From contig JAEWYO010000060.1 of assembly GCA_023395595.1 (NCBI GenBank), forward strand, positions 1 to 64,000: a stretch of 64,000 bases of DNA. Direction: 5' to 3'. How positions within the stretch are numbered: the first letter of the stretch is position 1; each line of letters starts with the position of its first letter. The position numbers were made by a program, and so were the translations under genes. The notes beneath the pieces are model-generated. The model saw only the letters and a list, made by a program, of their open reading frames with translations, did not search any database and was not told the origin of the DNA. Shown one piece after another: positions 49,166 to 57,138 of the stretch. The stretch is from Bacillota bacterium. GTDB taxonomy: Bacteria; Bacillota; Clostridia; Christensenellales; CAG-138.

Positions 49166-49194
49166 ATTCTAGCACGATTTCACCGTGTATACAA
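49166..49194 (-). promoter_or_regulatory. Promoter giving a predicted leaderless alkaline phosphatase mRNA
   Basis: Minus strand TTGTAT (49189-49194), 17-base spacer ending in TGC, TAGAAT (49166-49171), 6 bases, ATG 49159. The distance to +1 coincides with the A of the start codon. No pho-box-like repeats are evident. Confidence 0.7.
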
Positions 49195-49334
49195 CTGGAC
49201 GCGGACGCGCCCGAATGGTAAGATAACGGTAGAATAGGAAGACGTGTTACAATGCAACAAACTGGCGTAAGACACTCGTTTGCTGCAGGATTGGACACGG
49301 CGCAAGAAACACGGAAGGACACCAGAACCAGCAT

Positions 49335-50402
49335 ATGCACAAGACCAGAACTGCAAGCGCAATCTGCTTATCCATCGCCAGCCTGTTTGTATTCTCCGCC
49401 TGCGCGGCGCAGCCGGCACTTCGCGAGACAAAACCGGAAGTCAAGAGCGCGCAGGCTGCGCGAACGGAGCCGGAACAGGGTCAGCTTTCGCCGGAGCCAA
49501 CACAGGAGCCTACGCCGGAGCCTGCAGCGAAGCCCATACCGTTCACAATCGCCTGGATCAGCGACACGCAGGCGTATACCGCGGCGGACAGCGACGTATT
49601 CGGGCGAATGACGCAGTGGATTGCAGATACGCAGGCGGAATATAACACTGTACTTGCCGTACATACGGGAGACATCGTCTACAACGCTTTCCGTGAATAT
49701 GAATGGAAGAGCGCCGTTGCGGCGTTTGCAAAACTTCCCAAAGACCTGCATATCTTGACTGCGGCGGGCAACCACGACCAACTGCCGTCGGAAGACACTG
49801 GGACTCCGTATCTCGACCATCGACCAGACACGGATTTTGATACTGCACACGCGTTTGATTCCAAAGGGTTGAGCTATTATATGACGTTTGAGGCGGGCGG
49901 CGTGCCCATCCTCGTGTTCTCTCTTGCGTATGGGCAGGAGGTGGAGGCGGCAAATTGGGTGAATACGGTCTGCAAACAGTATGCGGATCATTATGCAATC
50001 CTCTGCCTACACAACTATATGGATCTCGGCGGCTATTCTTCGGTCGGTAGGCGGCTCGTCAAGAGCGTCATCCCGCAATCGCCCAACATCCGCATGGTGC
50101 TCTGCGGGCATGAGCGCGGGATGCAGTATTTTGCCGAAACGCCGGACGACAATGGCGATGGAACGCCGGATCGTACCGTGCACCAGATGATGATGAATGT
50201 GCAGGACGACATGGACAACGGCATCGGCTTTCTGCGCCTACTGCGGTTCGACCCGGCTGCGGACACCATCGAAGTGGTGACATACTCGCCGATTCTGAAT
50301 CGTTATGGGTACAAGGTTCCCGTAGGTGGGGATCGCTTTGGTGAGAGAAAGATGCTTGAAGACGCAGGCCTAAGCGATTTTCTTGCGATAGACAAGCCGT
50401 AA
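49335..50402 (+). CDS. Metallophosphoesterase lipoprotein
   Basis: A 355-residue exported calcineurin-like phosphoesterase. The signal peptide MHKTRTASAICLSIASLFVF ends with lipobox SAC (Cys23). A Glu/Pro/Thr-rich linker to about residue 68 follows. Metal motifs are IAWISDTQAY near 73, AVHTGDIVYN near 108, AAGNHDQL near 143, LCLHNYMD near 218 and LCGHERGMQY near 256. It differs from the 16101-17399 phosphoesterase in length and in lacking the C-terminal helix. No strong SD or promoter is clear upstream. It is transcribed away from the alkaline phosphatase and ends 60 bases before the clostripain-like gene. Confidence 0.88.
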   Translation: MHKTRTASAICLSIASLFVFSACAAQPALRETKPEVKSAQAARTEPEQGQLSPEPTQEPTPEPAAKPIPFTIAWISDTQAYTAADSDVFGRMTQWIADTQAEYNTVLAVHTGDIVYNAFREYEWKSAVAAFAKLPKDLHILTAAGNHDQLPSEDTGTPYLDHRPDTDFDTAHAFDSKGLSYYMTFEAGGVPILVFSLAYGQEVEAANWVNTVCKQYADHYAILCLHNYMDLGGYSSVGRRLVKSVIPQSPNIRMVLCGHERGMQYFAETPDDNGDGTPDRTVHQMMMNVQDDMDNGIGFLRLLRFDPAADTIEVVTYSPILNRYGYKVPVGGDRFGERKMLEDAGLSDFLAIDKP

Positions 50403-50462
50403 GAACAGCATGTTTCTATAGAGCGAATCACTTTTTGAATTAACATACTTGGAGGGAATCCT

Positions 50463-53018
50463 ATGAGTCCTGCAAACAGACCCGGTAGCAGACCCAGAAA
50501 TACCGTTTCCGGCGGAGGCAATGCCTATCGCCGCGGAAGCGGACTTGGCAGTGGGAGTGTCGGCGGAGGGCCGCGCGGCTCTTCCGGCGGCTCATTTGGC
50601 GGCGGTTCCGGCCCGGATCGCGGATCGGGCGGTGGGGGGCTGCTTGCCGTACTTCTCGCGTTGCTCATCGGCGGAGCCAGCAATAACAACGGAAACGGGA
50701 ACAACAAGCGCGGTTGCCTTAGCCGCGTCCTCGTGCTGATCCTCATCGTTGTCGGTGTGGTGTTCCTGCTCAACATGTGCTCCGGCAACACGAATGGCGA
50801 TTTTCTAAGCAGTCTTTTAGGCGGCTACGCGGACACGAGCACGGATTCCGGCTTAAGCAGTGTGGACAACACCGAAAGCAGCAGTACATCGTCGTCCGGC
50901 TCGATTTCGGACACGATTGGTTCGCTCCTCGGCAGCTACGGCAGCACATCCGGCCAGATTGCGCCCGTTTCAGGCAGCAGCGATGTCTATCAGGCGCATG
51001 AGCCCAACCGCGCGGTGGCATCCGCCGCGCGCGAAAAATACACCAACACAGCTGCCGCGCAGAGCGTTACCGTGATGGTCTATATGTGCGGAACCGATCT
51101 GGAGAGCAAGAGTGGTATGGCGACCTCTGACCTCGAAGAGATGGTCAACGCGACACTGGGAAGCAACATCAACGTGATTCTCGAAACCGGCGGCGCCTCC
51201 AACTGGCAAAACCAGGTTGTCAAGAGCAACACCAACCAGCGCTTCCGTATCAAGCAAGGCGGTTTGGAGACGCTCGATGCCAAGGTTGGCAAGCGTTCTA
51301 TGGTGGACCCGGACACGCTCGCGGACTTCATCCAGTTCAGCGCGCGGGAGTTTCCCGCCGATCGATACATCCTCGTCCTCTGGGATCACGGCGGTGGTTC
51401 GCTGACCGGATACGGCTATGACGAACTCTTTCCGAACGGCAGCATGAGCCTCGATGGAATTAACACCGCACTCAAAAAAGGCGGAGTACAGTTTGACATC
51501 ATCGGCTTTGACGCGTGCCTGATGGCAACGTTGGAGACTGCTCTGGTCGCTGAACAGTATGGCGATTATCTGATTGCGTCCGAGGCGGTGGAGCCGGGCA
51601 CAGGCTGGTATTATACCAACTGGCTCTCCGCGCTCTCTGGCAATCCGGCGATGGATTCACTCGATGTCGGCAAGCAAATCATCGACGACTACGTCAAGAT
51701 GAGCGGAAACAGCCAGACGACGCTTTCGATGACCGACCTTGCGGAGCTCAACGGGACGGTTCCTGCCGCATTTAAGGCATTCTCGTCCTCCACCAGTGCG
51801 CTCATCGCAGGCGATGGCTTCAACACTGTCGCAACCGCGCGCAGCGGGTCGCGCGATTTTTCCACGAGCAGCAAGATCAACCAGATCGACCTGATCCACT
51901 TTGCGGAAAATCTCGGTTCGGACGAAGCAAAGACGCTTGCGGGCGTGCTGGGCAGCGCGGTGAAATACAACCGGAACTCCAGTAATATTTCGCACGCAAA
52001 CGGGCTTTCGATCTATTTCCCGTATCAGTCTCTGCGCAGCGTGAGCACAGCGATTGAAACCTACAACGCCATCGGGCTCGACAAGAGCTATTCCGACTGC
52101 ATCAAGAGCTTTGCCTCCGTTGCGGCGGGCGGACAGGTTGCCAGTGGTTCGAGTGAGAATCCGCTCGGCACTCTACTGGGCGACAACACGGGCAGCCTGC
52201 TTGGCTCGCTCCTCGGTGGTTCAGCCAGCAGCAGCGACACCGCAAGTGGCAGCGAGGATACGATTGCGCAACTGCTCGATCTATTCCTGAGCAACCGCAG
52301 CGTGGTCACCGGTGACAAAAATTCCATCTGGGTGGACGAAGCACTCGTGCGCGGCTCCATCGCATCCTATCAGAAGAACAACGCGGGGTTTGCCAACCTG
52401 ATGCTCACCTACAAGGGCGAAACACCCACGCTGGTGCTCACCGAAGAACAGTGGAGCAGCGTCGTGACGCTCGAACAGAATGTCTACATCGACGACGGCG
52501 AGGGATATATCGACCTAGGGATGGACAACGTTGCGGACTATGATGCGGACAACGACCTCATCATGGCATATGACGGCACGTGGATGTCGCTTAACGGGCA
52601 AATTGTCGCCTACTATCTCGTCAGCGAGGATCAGATCGACGACAGCTTTACGATTCTGGGCCGTGTTCCCGCGATGCTCAACAGCACACGCGTGAACATC
52701 ATCCTGGAATTCACGAGCGAGGCGCCCAATGGTACCGTACTCGGCGCGCAATATGACTACGCCGCGGACACGACCGAAACCGTGATGAAGGGGCTGGTAC
52801 AGATCCAGCCCGGCGATAAGATCGATTTCCTGTGTGACTATTACAACTATGATGGTACGTTCAACGACGCATTCTATCTCGGCGAACAGATGACTGCAAC
52901 CGGAAGCTGGGAAATCGGCAACGCGCCGCTGGGTGATGGTGTGAAGTGGGATATGGCCTATCGCATCACGGACATCTACGGCGGACAATATTGGACGCCG
53001 ACGGTGAAGAATGGATAA
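50463..53018 (+). CDS. Clostripain-family (C11) cysteine peptidase, membrane-anchored
   Basis: An 851-residue protein. Residues 1-60 are a Gly/Ser/Arg-rich tail, followed by hydrophobic segments near 58-70 and 88-104 (VLVLILIVVGVVFLLNM), then a Ser/Thr-rich linker. The C11 catalytic domain begins near residue 200 (TVMVYMCGTDLESKSG). The catalytic His lies in ILVLWDHGGG near residue 309 and the Cys in IIGFDACLMATLETAL near 347. A second low-complexity Gly/Ser segment near 565-605 leads to a C-terminal domain without a known motif. Clostripain cleaves after Arg; self-processing occurs in relatives. SD GGAGGGAA precedes ATG 50463. GNAT follows after 28 bases. Confidence 0.88.
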   Translation: MSPANRPGSRPRNTVSGGGNAYRRGSGLGSGSVGGGPRGSSGGSFGGGSGPDRGSGGGGLLAVLLALLIGGASNNNGNGNNKRGCLSRVLVLILIVVGVVFLLNMCSGNTNGDFLSSLLGGYADTSTDSGLSSVDNTESSSTSSSGSISDTIGSLLGSYGSTSGQIAPVSGSSDVYQAHEPNRAVASAAREKYTNTAAAQSVTVMVYMCGTDLESKSGMATSDLEEMVNATLGSNINVILETGGASNWQNQVVKSNTNQRFRIKQGGLETLDAKVGKRSMVDPDTLADFIQFSAREFPADRYILVLWDHGGGSLTGYGYDELFPNGSMSLDGINTALKKGGVQFDIIGFDACLMATLETALVAEQYGDYLIASEAVEPGTGWYYTNWLSALSGNPAMDSLDVGKQIIDDYVKMSGNSQTTLSMTDLAELNGTVPAAFKAFSSSTSALIAGDGFNTVATARSGSRDFSTSSKINQIDLIHFAENLGSDEAKTLAGVLGSAVKYNRNSSNISHANGLSIYFPYQSLRSVSTAIETYNAIGLDKSYSDCIKSFASVAAGGQVASGSSENPLGTLLGDNTGSLLGSLLGGSASSSDTASGSEDTIAQLLDLFLSNRSVVTGDKNSIWVDEALVRGSIASYQKNNAGFANLMLTYKGETPTLVLTEEQWSSVVTLEQNVYIDDGEGYIDLGMDNVADYDADNDLIMAYDGTWMSLNGQIVAYYLVSEDQIDDSFTILGRVPAMLNSTRVNIILEFTSEAPNGTVLGAQYDYAADTTETVMKGLVQIQPGDKIDFLCDYYNYDGTFNDAFYLGEQMTATGSWEIGNAPLGDGVKWDMAYRITDIYGGQYWTPTVKNG

Positions 53019-53046
53019 GACGCAAGCAAACCGGAGGAACCAAACG

Positions 53047-53664
53047 ATGAAAGTGGTACCGCTTGAACGGGTCGATTATAAGCAGGCCGCAGCGGTTGTT
53101 GCACGTGCGTTCTTTGACTATCCATCCTTGACGGCATATTTCCCGGATGAACGGTCGCGTGCTTGGAAGCTGCCCTGGTATATGGAGCATGTGCTCAAGA
53201 GCGCGCTGCGATTTGGCGAGGTGCTTACAACTGAGGATTGCTCCGGCGTACTGTTTCTTTTGCCGCCGGGTCATACGAAACTGTCAAACTGGGATTATGT
53301 GCAAAGCGGCTTTTTCGCGGCGCCGCTGATCGTTGGGTTTCGACATTATCCGTTTGTGGATGCCTGTGAAACGATGCTTGCAGACACGCAAGAACACCTG
53401 CTGCGTGATCGTCCGCACTATTATCTCTGGGGGATTGCGGTCGATCCGGCACACCAGCGCTGCGGCGCGGGCGGCGCGCTGCTTGGTGCACTGTTTGACA
53501 AAGCAGATCGGGCAAACATGCCGATCTATCTGGAGACGCATCAGCATGCAAACGTTGCGTATTATGAGCAAAAAGGCTTTCAGCTGATTCATACAGGTAA
53601 GATGCCGGGCGACGACATGCCATTTTGGTGCATGCTCCGTGAACCAGACACGCACGAACAATAG
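53047..53664 (+). CDS. GNAT family N-acetyltransferase
   Basis: A 205-residue acetyl-CoA-dependent acyltransferase. The acetyl-CoA loop is seen as LWGIAVDPAHQRCGAGGALLGAL near residues 135-157 (Q/RxxGxG form RCGAGG). It is followed by IYLETHQHANVAYYEQKGFQLIHTG, the GNAT motif B region with YYEQKGF. SD GGAGGAAC lies before ATG 53047. The N-terminal codons before this ATG belong to the end of the protease gene. It is cotranscribed with the clostripain-like gene. The acceptor molecule is unknown. Confidence 0.92.
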   Translation: MKVVPLERVDYKQAAAVVARAFFDYPSLTAYFPDERSRAWKLPWYMEHVLKSALRFGEVLTTEDCSGVLFLLPPGHTKLSNWDYVQSGFFAAPLIVGFRHYPFVDACETMLADTQEHLLRDRPHYYLWGIAVDPAHQRCGAGGALLGALFDKADRANMPIYLETHQHANVAYYEQKGFQLIHTGKMPGDDMPFWCMLREPDTHEQ

Positions 53665-53680
53665 CGCTTGCGCAACAAAA

Positions 53681-53710
53681 AAACGCGCTGCCTTTCCGGG
53701 CGGCGCGTTT
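53681..53710. terminator. Bidirectional terminator after the GNAT gene
   Basis: A 12-bp stem with one G-T pair between about 53681-53692 and 53699-53710, a 6-base loop, A-run upstream and TTTCTT downstream. It serves the convergent gene too. Confidence 0.75.
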
Positions 53711-53731
53711 CTTACAAATTAAATACTTAGA

Positions 53732-54307
53732 TCACTGTGCCTCGTGTAAAAACCGCTCCCATACGGCGGGCAGCTTCTCCTGCACAAAGCGGGTATAGGC
53801 GTTGTCCTGCTCCACACTGGAAAATCGCTCAATGAGCTCCTCAAGCACCATTCCGTGCCAGAGCGAAAGCTGTCCGGGCTCGAGAGATTCATAGCGCTGG
53901 ATGACGAGCTTTCCTTCCTGCTCCCTCTGCAAAAGCCAGCGATAGAGGTCATCAATCCTCTCGCAACGGGCGATGGAAACCGGCTCAGTCGAGAGGCGAA
54001 TGCTCTGATGTGTCGGGAAGCGCAGCAACTTCTTGTCGTCTACTTCGCAGCAGTACACATAGCCGGATTTGCCGGAAAACATCTCGTGAAACGCGTTTTT
54101 CCATACTTCGGTATAGGTGATTCTTCCGCGTGCGTCATAGCCATAGGGAACCCAGTAAAACGGGCGCTCGATCACGCGCGCAGCATACAGCGCGGCGGAG
54201 ACATCGCTCGTTGTAAAATACACATACGGTTTACCGTGGTCCGCTGTGAACGGTTGGAGGGTTTGGATACCGCCCGTGGAGGAGCCATGATAGAGAAGAA
54301 TGGACAT
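53732..54307 (-). CDS. Putative ADP-ribosyltransferase-fold protein
   Basis: A 191-residue protein of unassigned family. The N-terminus ILLYHGSSTGGIQTLQP, followed by VYFTTSDVSAALYAARV and later SGYVYCCEV, recalls the pattern of rifampin ADP-ribosyltransferase-like and DUF3990-type folds (YHG... VYxT..xxAxxYA.. ..YVxxVE). In those, the first His binds NAD. The match is weak, and the catalytic assignments are not certain. ATG 54307 is chosen for SD GGAGG 4 bases upstream; the longer frame lacks an SD. It stands alone next to a terminator. A host-defence, toxin or DNA-linked role cannot be claimed. Confidence 0.5.
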   Translation of the reverse strand: MSILLYHGSSTGGIQTLQPFTADHGKPYVYFTTSDVSAALYAARVIERPFYWVPYGYDARGRITYTEVWKNAFHEMFSGKSGYVYCCEVDDKKLLRFPTHQSIRLSTEPVSIARCERIDDLYRWLLQREQEGKLVIQRYESLEPGQLSLWHGMVLEELIERFSSVEQDNAYTRFVQEKLPAVWERFLHEAQ

Positions 54308-54592
54308 AGAGCCTCCATATAATTGGGAAATGATGTACCTACACTTGATTTTATCACGATCTTGTGCAAATAATAAAGAGTAAGATTTTGCGTTCCGGCA
54401 AGCCCTGTTTTTCCCGTTTATCCGGCAGTTCAACAGAATATGTCAGTGACGTTTACCTGCCACAGAAATCCGCTTATCTGCGCCGCTTTCACGCGGAAAA
54501 ATTCGAATGCAGCATTTTGCATAAAGCGTATTTGTATGCGATAAAACGCCATCAAAAATTCAAATTTATTCGGCAAAGCGCCGCAGCGAATA

Positions 54593-54601
54593 TGGTATAA
54601 T
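54593..54601 (+). promoter_or_regulatory. Extended -10 promoter before the small gene and cdaA
   Basis: TGGTATAAT with perfect TATAAT at 54596-54601 and no clear -35. It probably drives 54626 onward, including cdaA-cdaR. Confidence 0.55.
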
Positions 54602-54625
54602 AGAAACATTAGCCAGAGGTATAGA

Positions 54626-54826
54626 ATGAAGACAAAAGTTCGAAAACTAGACGGGCTGCCCATCGAGGAGCCGATGCTGGATGACGAAGGCTTGCGCAGG
54701 CAAAAAGAGCTTGCAGAACTTGCCGTACGCGAATATGAAGAGTCCGGCAAACTCACAGGCAAAACCCTCAATGAAAAGGTAATCGCATACGAAACGGATA
54801 TCGCCGGCCATCTGATTGAAGAATAA
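54626..54826 (+). CDS. Small acidic protein of unknown function
   Basis: A 66-residue protein, MKTKVRKLDGLPIEEPML at the start, rich in Glu, Lys and Leu, predicted mostly helical (RRQKELAELAVREYEESG), with no Cys or membrane segment. SD CAGAGG lies 6 bases before the ATG, and a promoter lies just upstream at 54593-54601. It is the first gene of the rightward block leading to cdaA, which starts 57 bases later. No family is recognised. Confidence 0.65.
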   Translation: MKTKVRKLDGLPIEEPMLDDEGLRRQKELAELAVREYEESGKLTGKTLNEKVIAYETDIAGHLIEE

Positions 54827-54883
54827 GCCGGCGGCTTTGCGTTGGTCTTGCGCGCGGCATCGAAGAAGAAAGGAGAACGCAAT

Positions 54884-55750
54884 TTGTCGTATACCAGCAT
54901 TACTAAAGCGCTAGCGAGCGGCTTTTCGCAGTTCTTCATACAGGACGCGCTTGACATAGCCATCATTACAGTATTGATCTACAAGCTCATCGTCTGGACA
55001 AAAGAGACCCGTGCATACGAGGTGCTCAAAGGCGTCGGGCTGCTGTTTTTGTGTTCCATTGCGGCGCAGCTGTTCTCGCTGACCATATTGAGTTGGCTGT
55101 TGGATTCCATATTGACCTCCGGTTCCATCATCATCGTGCTGTTCATCCTCTTTCAACCGGAGATTCGCCGTGTGCTGGAGAAGCTAGGCAGGAGCGGAAA
55201 GCGTCTCGGCAAAGGCTGGTTTGACAGCGCCAGTGTGCAGAGTACCGCGCTGATACGCGATATGCAGACCGCGATTCTGTCGCTCTCGCATCGCCGCGTC
55301 GGGGCGTTGGTTGTGTTTGAGCAAAAGACCGGCCTAGGTGACCTTGCCAACACCGGCACGCGCATTGAGGGCGTGCTCTCCGGGGCGTTGATTGAGAATA
55401 TCTTTGAGCCGAACACTCCGCTGCATGACGGCGCTGTGATTGTCCGCGGATCGACCATTCTCGCAGCCGGCTGCTTTTTGCCGCTTTCCGATGACTTGAC
55501 CGTCTCGCGGGAGCTTGGCACGCGCCACCGCGCGGCGCTCGGCGTCTCTACCGTTTCGGACAGCGTGACCATCATCGTCTCCGAAGAGACGGGCGCAATC
55601 TCCATCGCGCGGGATGGCAAACTCGTCCGCTATATCGACGCAAAAGCGCTCTCCAACGTGCTGGAAAGCCTGTTTATGCAAACGGGTAATTCTTCAGCTT
55701 TCAGCTGGCTCAAACGAAAGCCGCCGGAGGGATCGCATGAACATTCCTAA
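54884..55750 (+). CDS. cdaA: Diadenylate cyclase
   Basis: A 288-residue membrane enzyme making c-di-AMP from two ATP. Three N-terminal helices are followed by the DAC domain. LHDGAVIV near residue 180 is the DGA motif and GTRHRAALGVS near 215 is the RHR motif; both are needed for catalysis and are intact. The start is TTG 54884, which has a good SD (AAAGGAG) 8 bases upstream; the TTG at 54842 lacks one. cdaR follows with a 14-base overlap. c-di-AMP controls osmolytes and cell wall balance in Bacillota. The phosphoglucosamine mutase gene that commonly comes third is not here. Confidence 0.96.
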   Translation: MSYTSITKALASGFSQFFIQDALDIAIITVLIYKLIVWTKETRAYEVLKGVGLLFLCSIAAQLFSLTILSWLLDSILTSGSIIIVLFILFQPEIRRVLEKLGRSGKRLGKGWFDSASVQSTALIRDMQTAILSLSHRRVGALVVFEQKTGLGDLANTGTRIEGVLSGALIENIFEPNTPLHDGAVIVRGSTILAAGCFLPLSDDLTVSRELGTRHRAALGVSTVSDSVTIIVSEETGAISIARDGKLVRYIDAKALSNVLESLFMQTGNSSAFSWLKRKPPEGSHEHS

Positions 55751-57032
55751 AATCGACAAAAGACGGCTCGCACAGGGCTTTAAAAACTTTTTTACCAAGA
55801 ACATGGCGCTCAAGGTGATCGCGTTTGTGTTTGCGATGCTACTCTGGGGCTATGTTTTAACCGATCAAAAACCGTTGCGTGAAAAAGAAGTGCCAAATGT
55901 GGCAACGAGTTTTGACGGCGAAGCGGAACTCATTGCGCAAGGCTATTGCGTGCGCGGGGATCGAAGCGAGATTTTGCAGGATGTCACCGTCAAGGTGCGT
56001 ACGCAGATCACCAACTATGCTTACGTAACCCCGAGCTCCATCGTGGCCTCCGTCAGCCTACGCAACATCAGCGAAGCCAGAGAATACGACCTGCCGATTC
56101 AGGCGACAGTTACGTCGTCGCTCGGCGTAGTGCAGTCCATCACGCCCGCAACGGTCAATGTTGAGATTGACGCGCTGGTGACTAAGACGATACCGATTAC
56201 GACGACGTTTTCCGGTGAGCTACCGGATGGATTCTGGGCGGATATGGATGCGCTTTCGACAACGTCCCGCCTCGATATCACGGGCCCCAAGACGGATATC
56301 TCTACGATTACGCATGGCGAATGTGTGGTGGATCTTTCGGAACGGACGAGCACGATCTATAGTACGTTTGATGTCACGTTCTACGACAAGAACAACAACG
56401 TTGTCTCTTCGGACATCATCATCGGCACACTGCCGACCTCGACGGTGCGGCTGCCGATCTATCCGATGAAGCATGTTCCTATCGATGTGGAGAGTTCGCT
56501 CGTTGGCGCGGACAATCTAGCCGCCAACCACGAGATCATCAAAGCGGTTGCAACACCTGCGACTGTTCGCCTCGTTGGCGATCAGGCGGCGCTGGATAAG
56601 ATCGACAAGATCGCGCTGGAGCCCATCGCCATCAACGGGCTGGATACGACGATGACTGTCAGCGGTGAACTGATTGTGCCGGACGGCGTGCGCTTGCTCG
56701 ACAGCGGAACAGTCTCCATCCTGCTGGAAGTGCGCGAGATGGTGATCACGCAGACGTTTGAGCAGCTTGAGATTCAGGTGCACGGCAGGCAGGGCAGGAC
56801 ACACGTCACTTTGAGTATTCCGGCAGCCGACCTCACGATTGAAGGCCGATACAGTCTGGTGAGCATGCTTTCGCGCAGCGATGTGCAGCTCTTTGTCGAT
56901 GTAACCAGCCTCACGCCGGGCGTTTACAAACTGCCCGTTTCCGTGGTGGTGCGGGACGCGGACGCTACCATCGAACTCACCACGACGATCTCGATTACCG
57001 ACGTGACGGTCACCATCGATCAGCCAAAGTAG
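55737..57032 (+). CDS. cdaR: YbbR-domain regulator of diadenylate cyclase
   Basis: A 431-residue protein with one N-terminal helix (NMALKVIAFVFAMLLWGYVL near residue 21) and four extracytoplasmic YbbR repeats. In known systems CdaR binds and modulates CdaA at the membrane. Repeats are seen as periodic valine/threonine-rich beta segments, with PVNV/IDV-like elements such as TPATVNVEIDALVTKTIPI and PIYPMKHVPIDVESS. SD GGAGGGATCGC precedes ATG 55737 inside the cdaA end. A flavoprotein gene follows after 106 bases. Confidence 0.93.
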   Translation: MNIPKIDKRRLAQGFKNFFTKNMALKVIAFVFAMLLWGYVLTDQKPLREKEVPNVATSFDGEAELIAQGYCVRGDRSEILQDVTVKVRTQITNYAYVTPSSIVASVSLRNISEAREYDLPIQATVTSSLGVVQSITPATVNVEIDALVTKTIPITTTFSGELPDGFWADMDALSTTSRLDITGPKTDISTITHGECVVDLSERTSTIYSTFDVTFYDKNNNVVSSDIIIGTLPTSTVRLPIYPMKHVPIDVESSLVGADNLAANHEIIKAVATPATVRLVGDQAALDKIDKIALEPIAINGLDTTMTVSGELIVPDGVRLLDSGTVSILLEVREMVITQTFEQLEIQVHGRQGRTHVTLSIPAADLTIEGRYSLVSMLSRSDVQLFVDVTSLTPGVYKLPVSVVVRDADATIELTTTISITDVTVTIDQPK

Positions 57033-57138
57033 CGTAAGACGCGATGTACAACGGCGGGGCATCTGCTCCGCCGTTCTTCGTCAGAATACGTATAAAATTA
57101 GAACGATGCGCCGGAAAACGGCGCCTGGAGCAAACAGC

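Noticed and set aside
54434..54966. 178-codon minus-strand frame over the small gene and the cdaA start
   Set aside because: Ser-rich shadow frame opposite cdaA; no promoter or SD.
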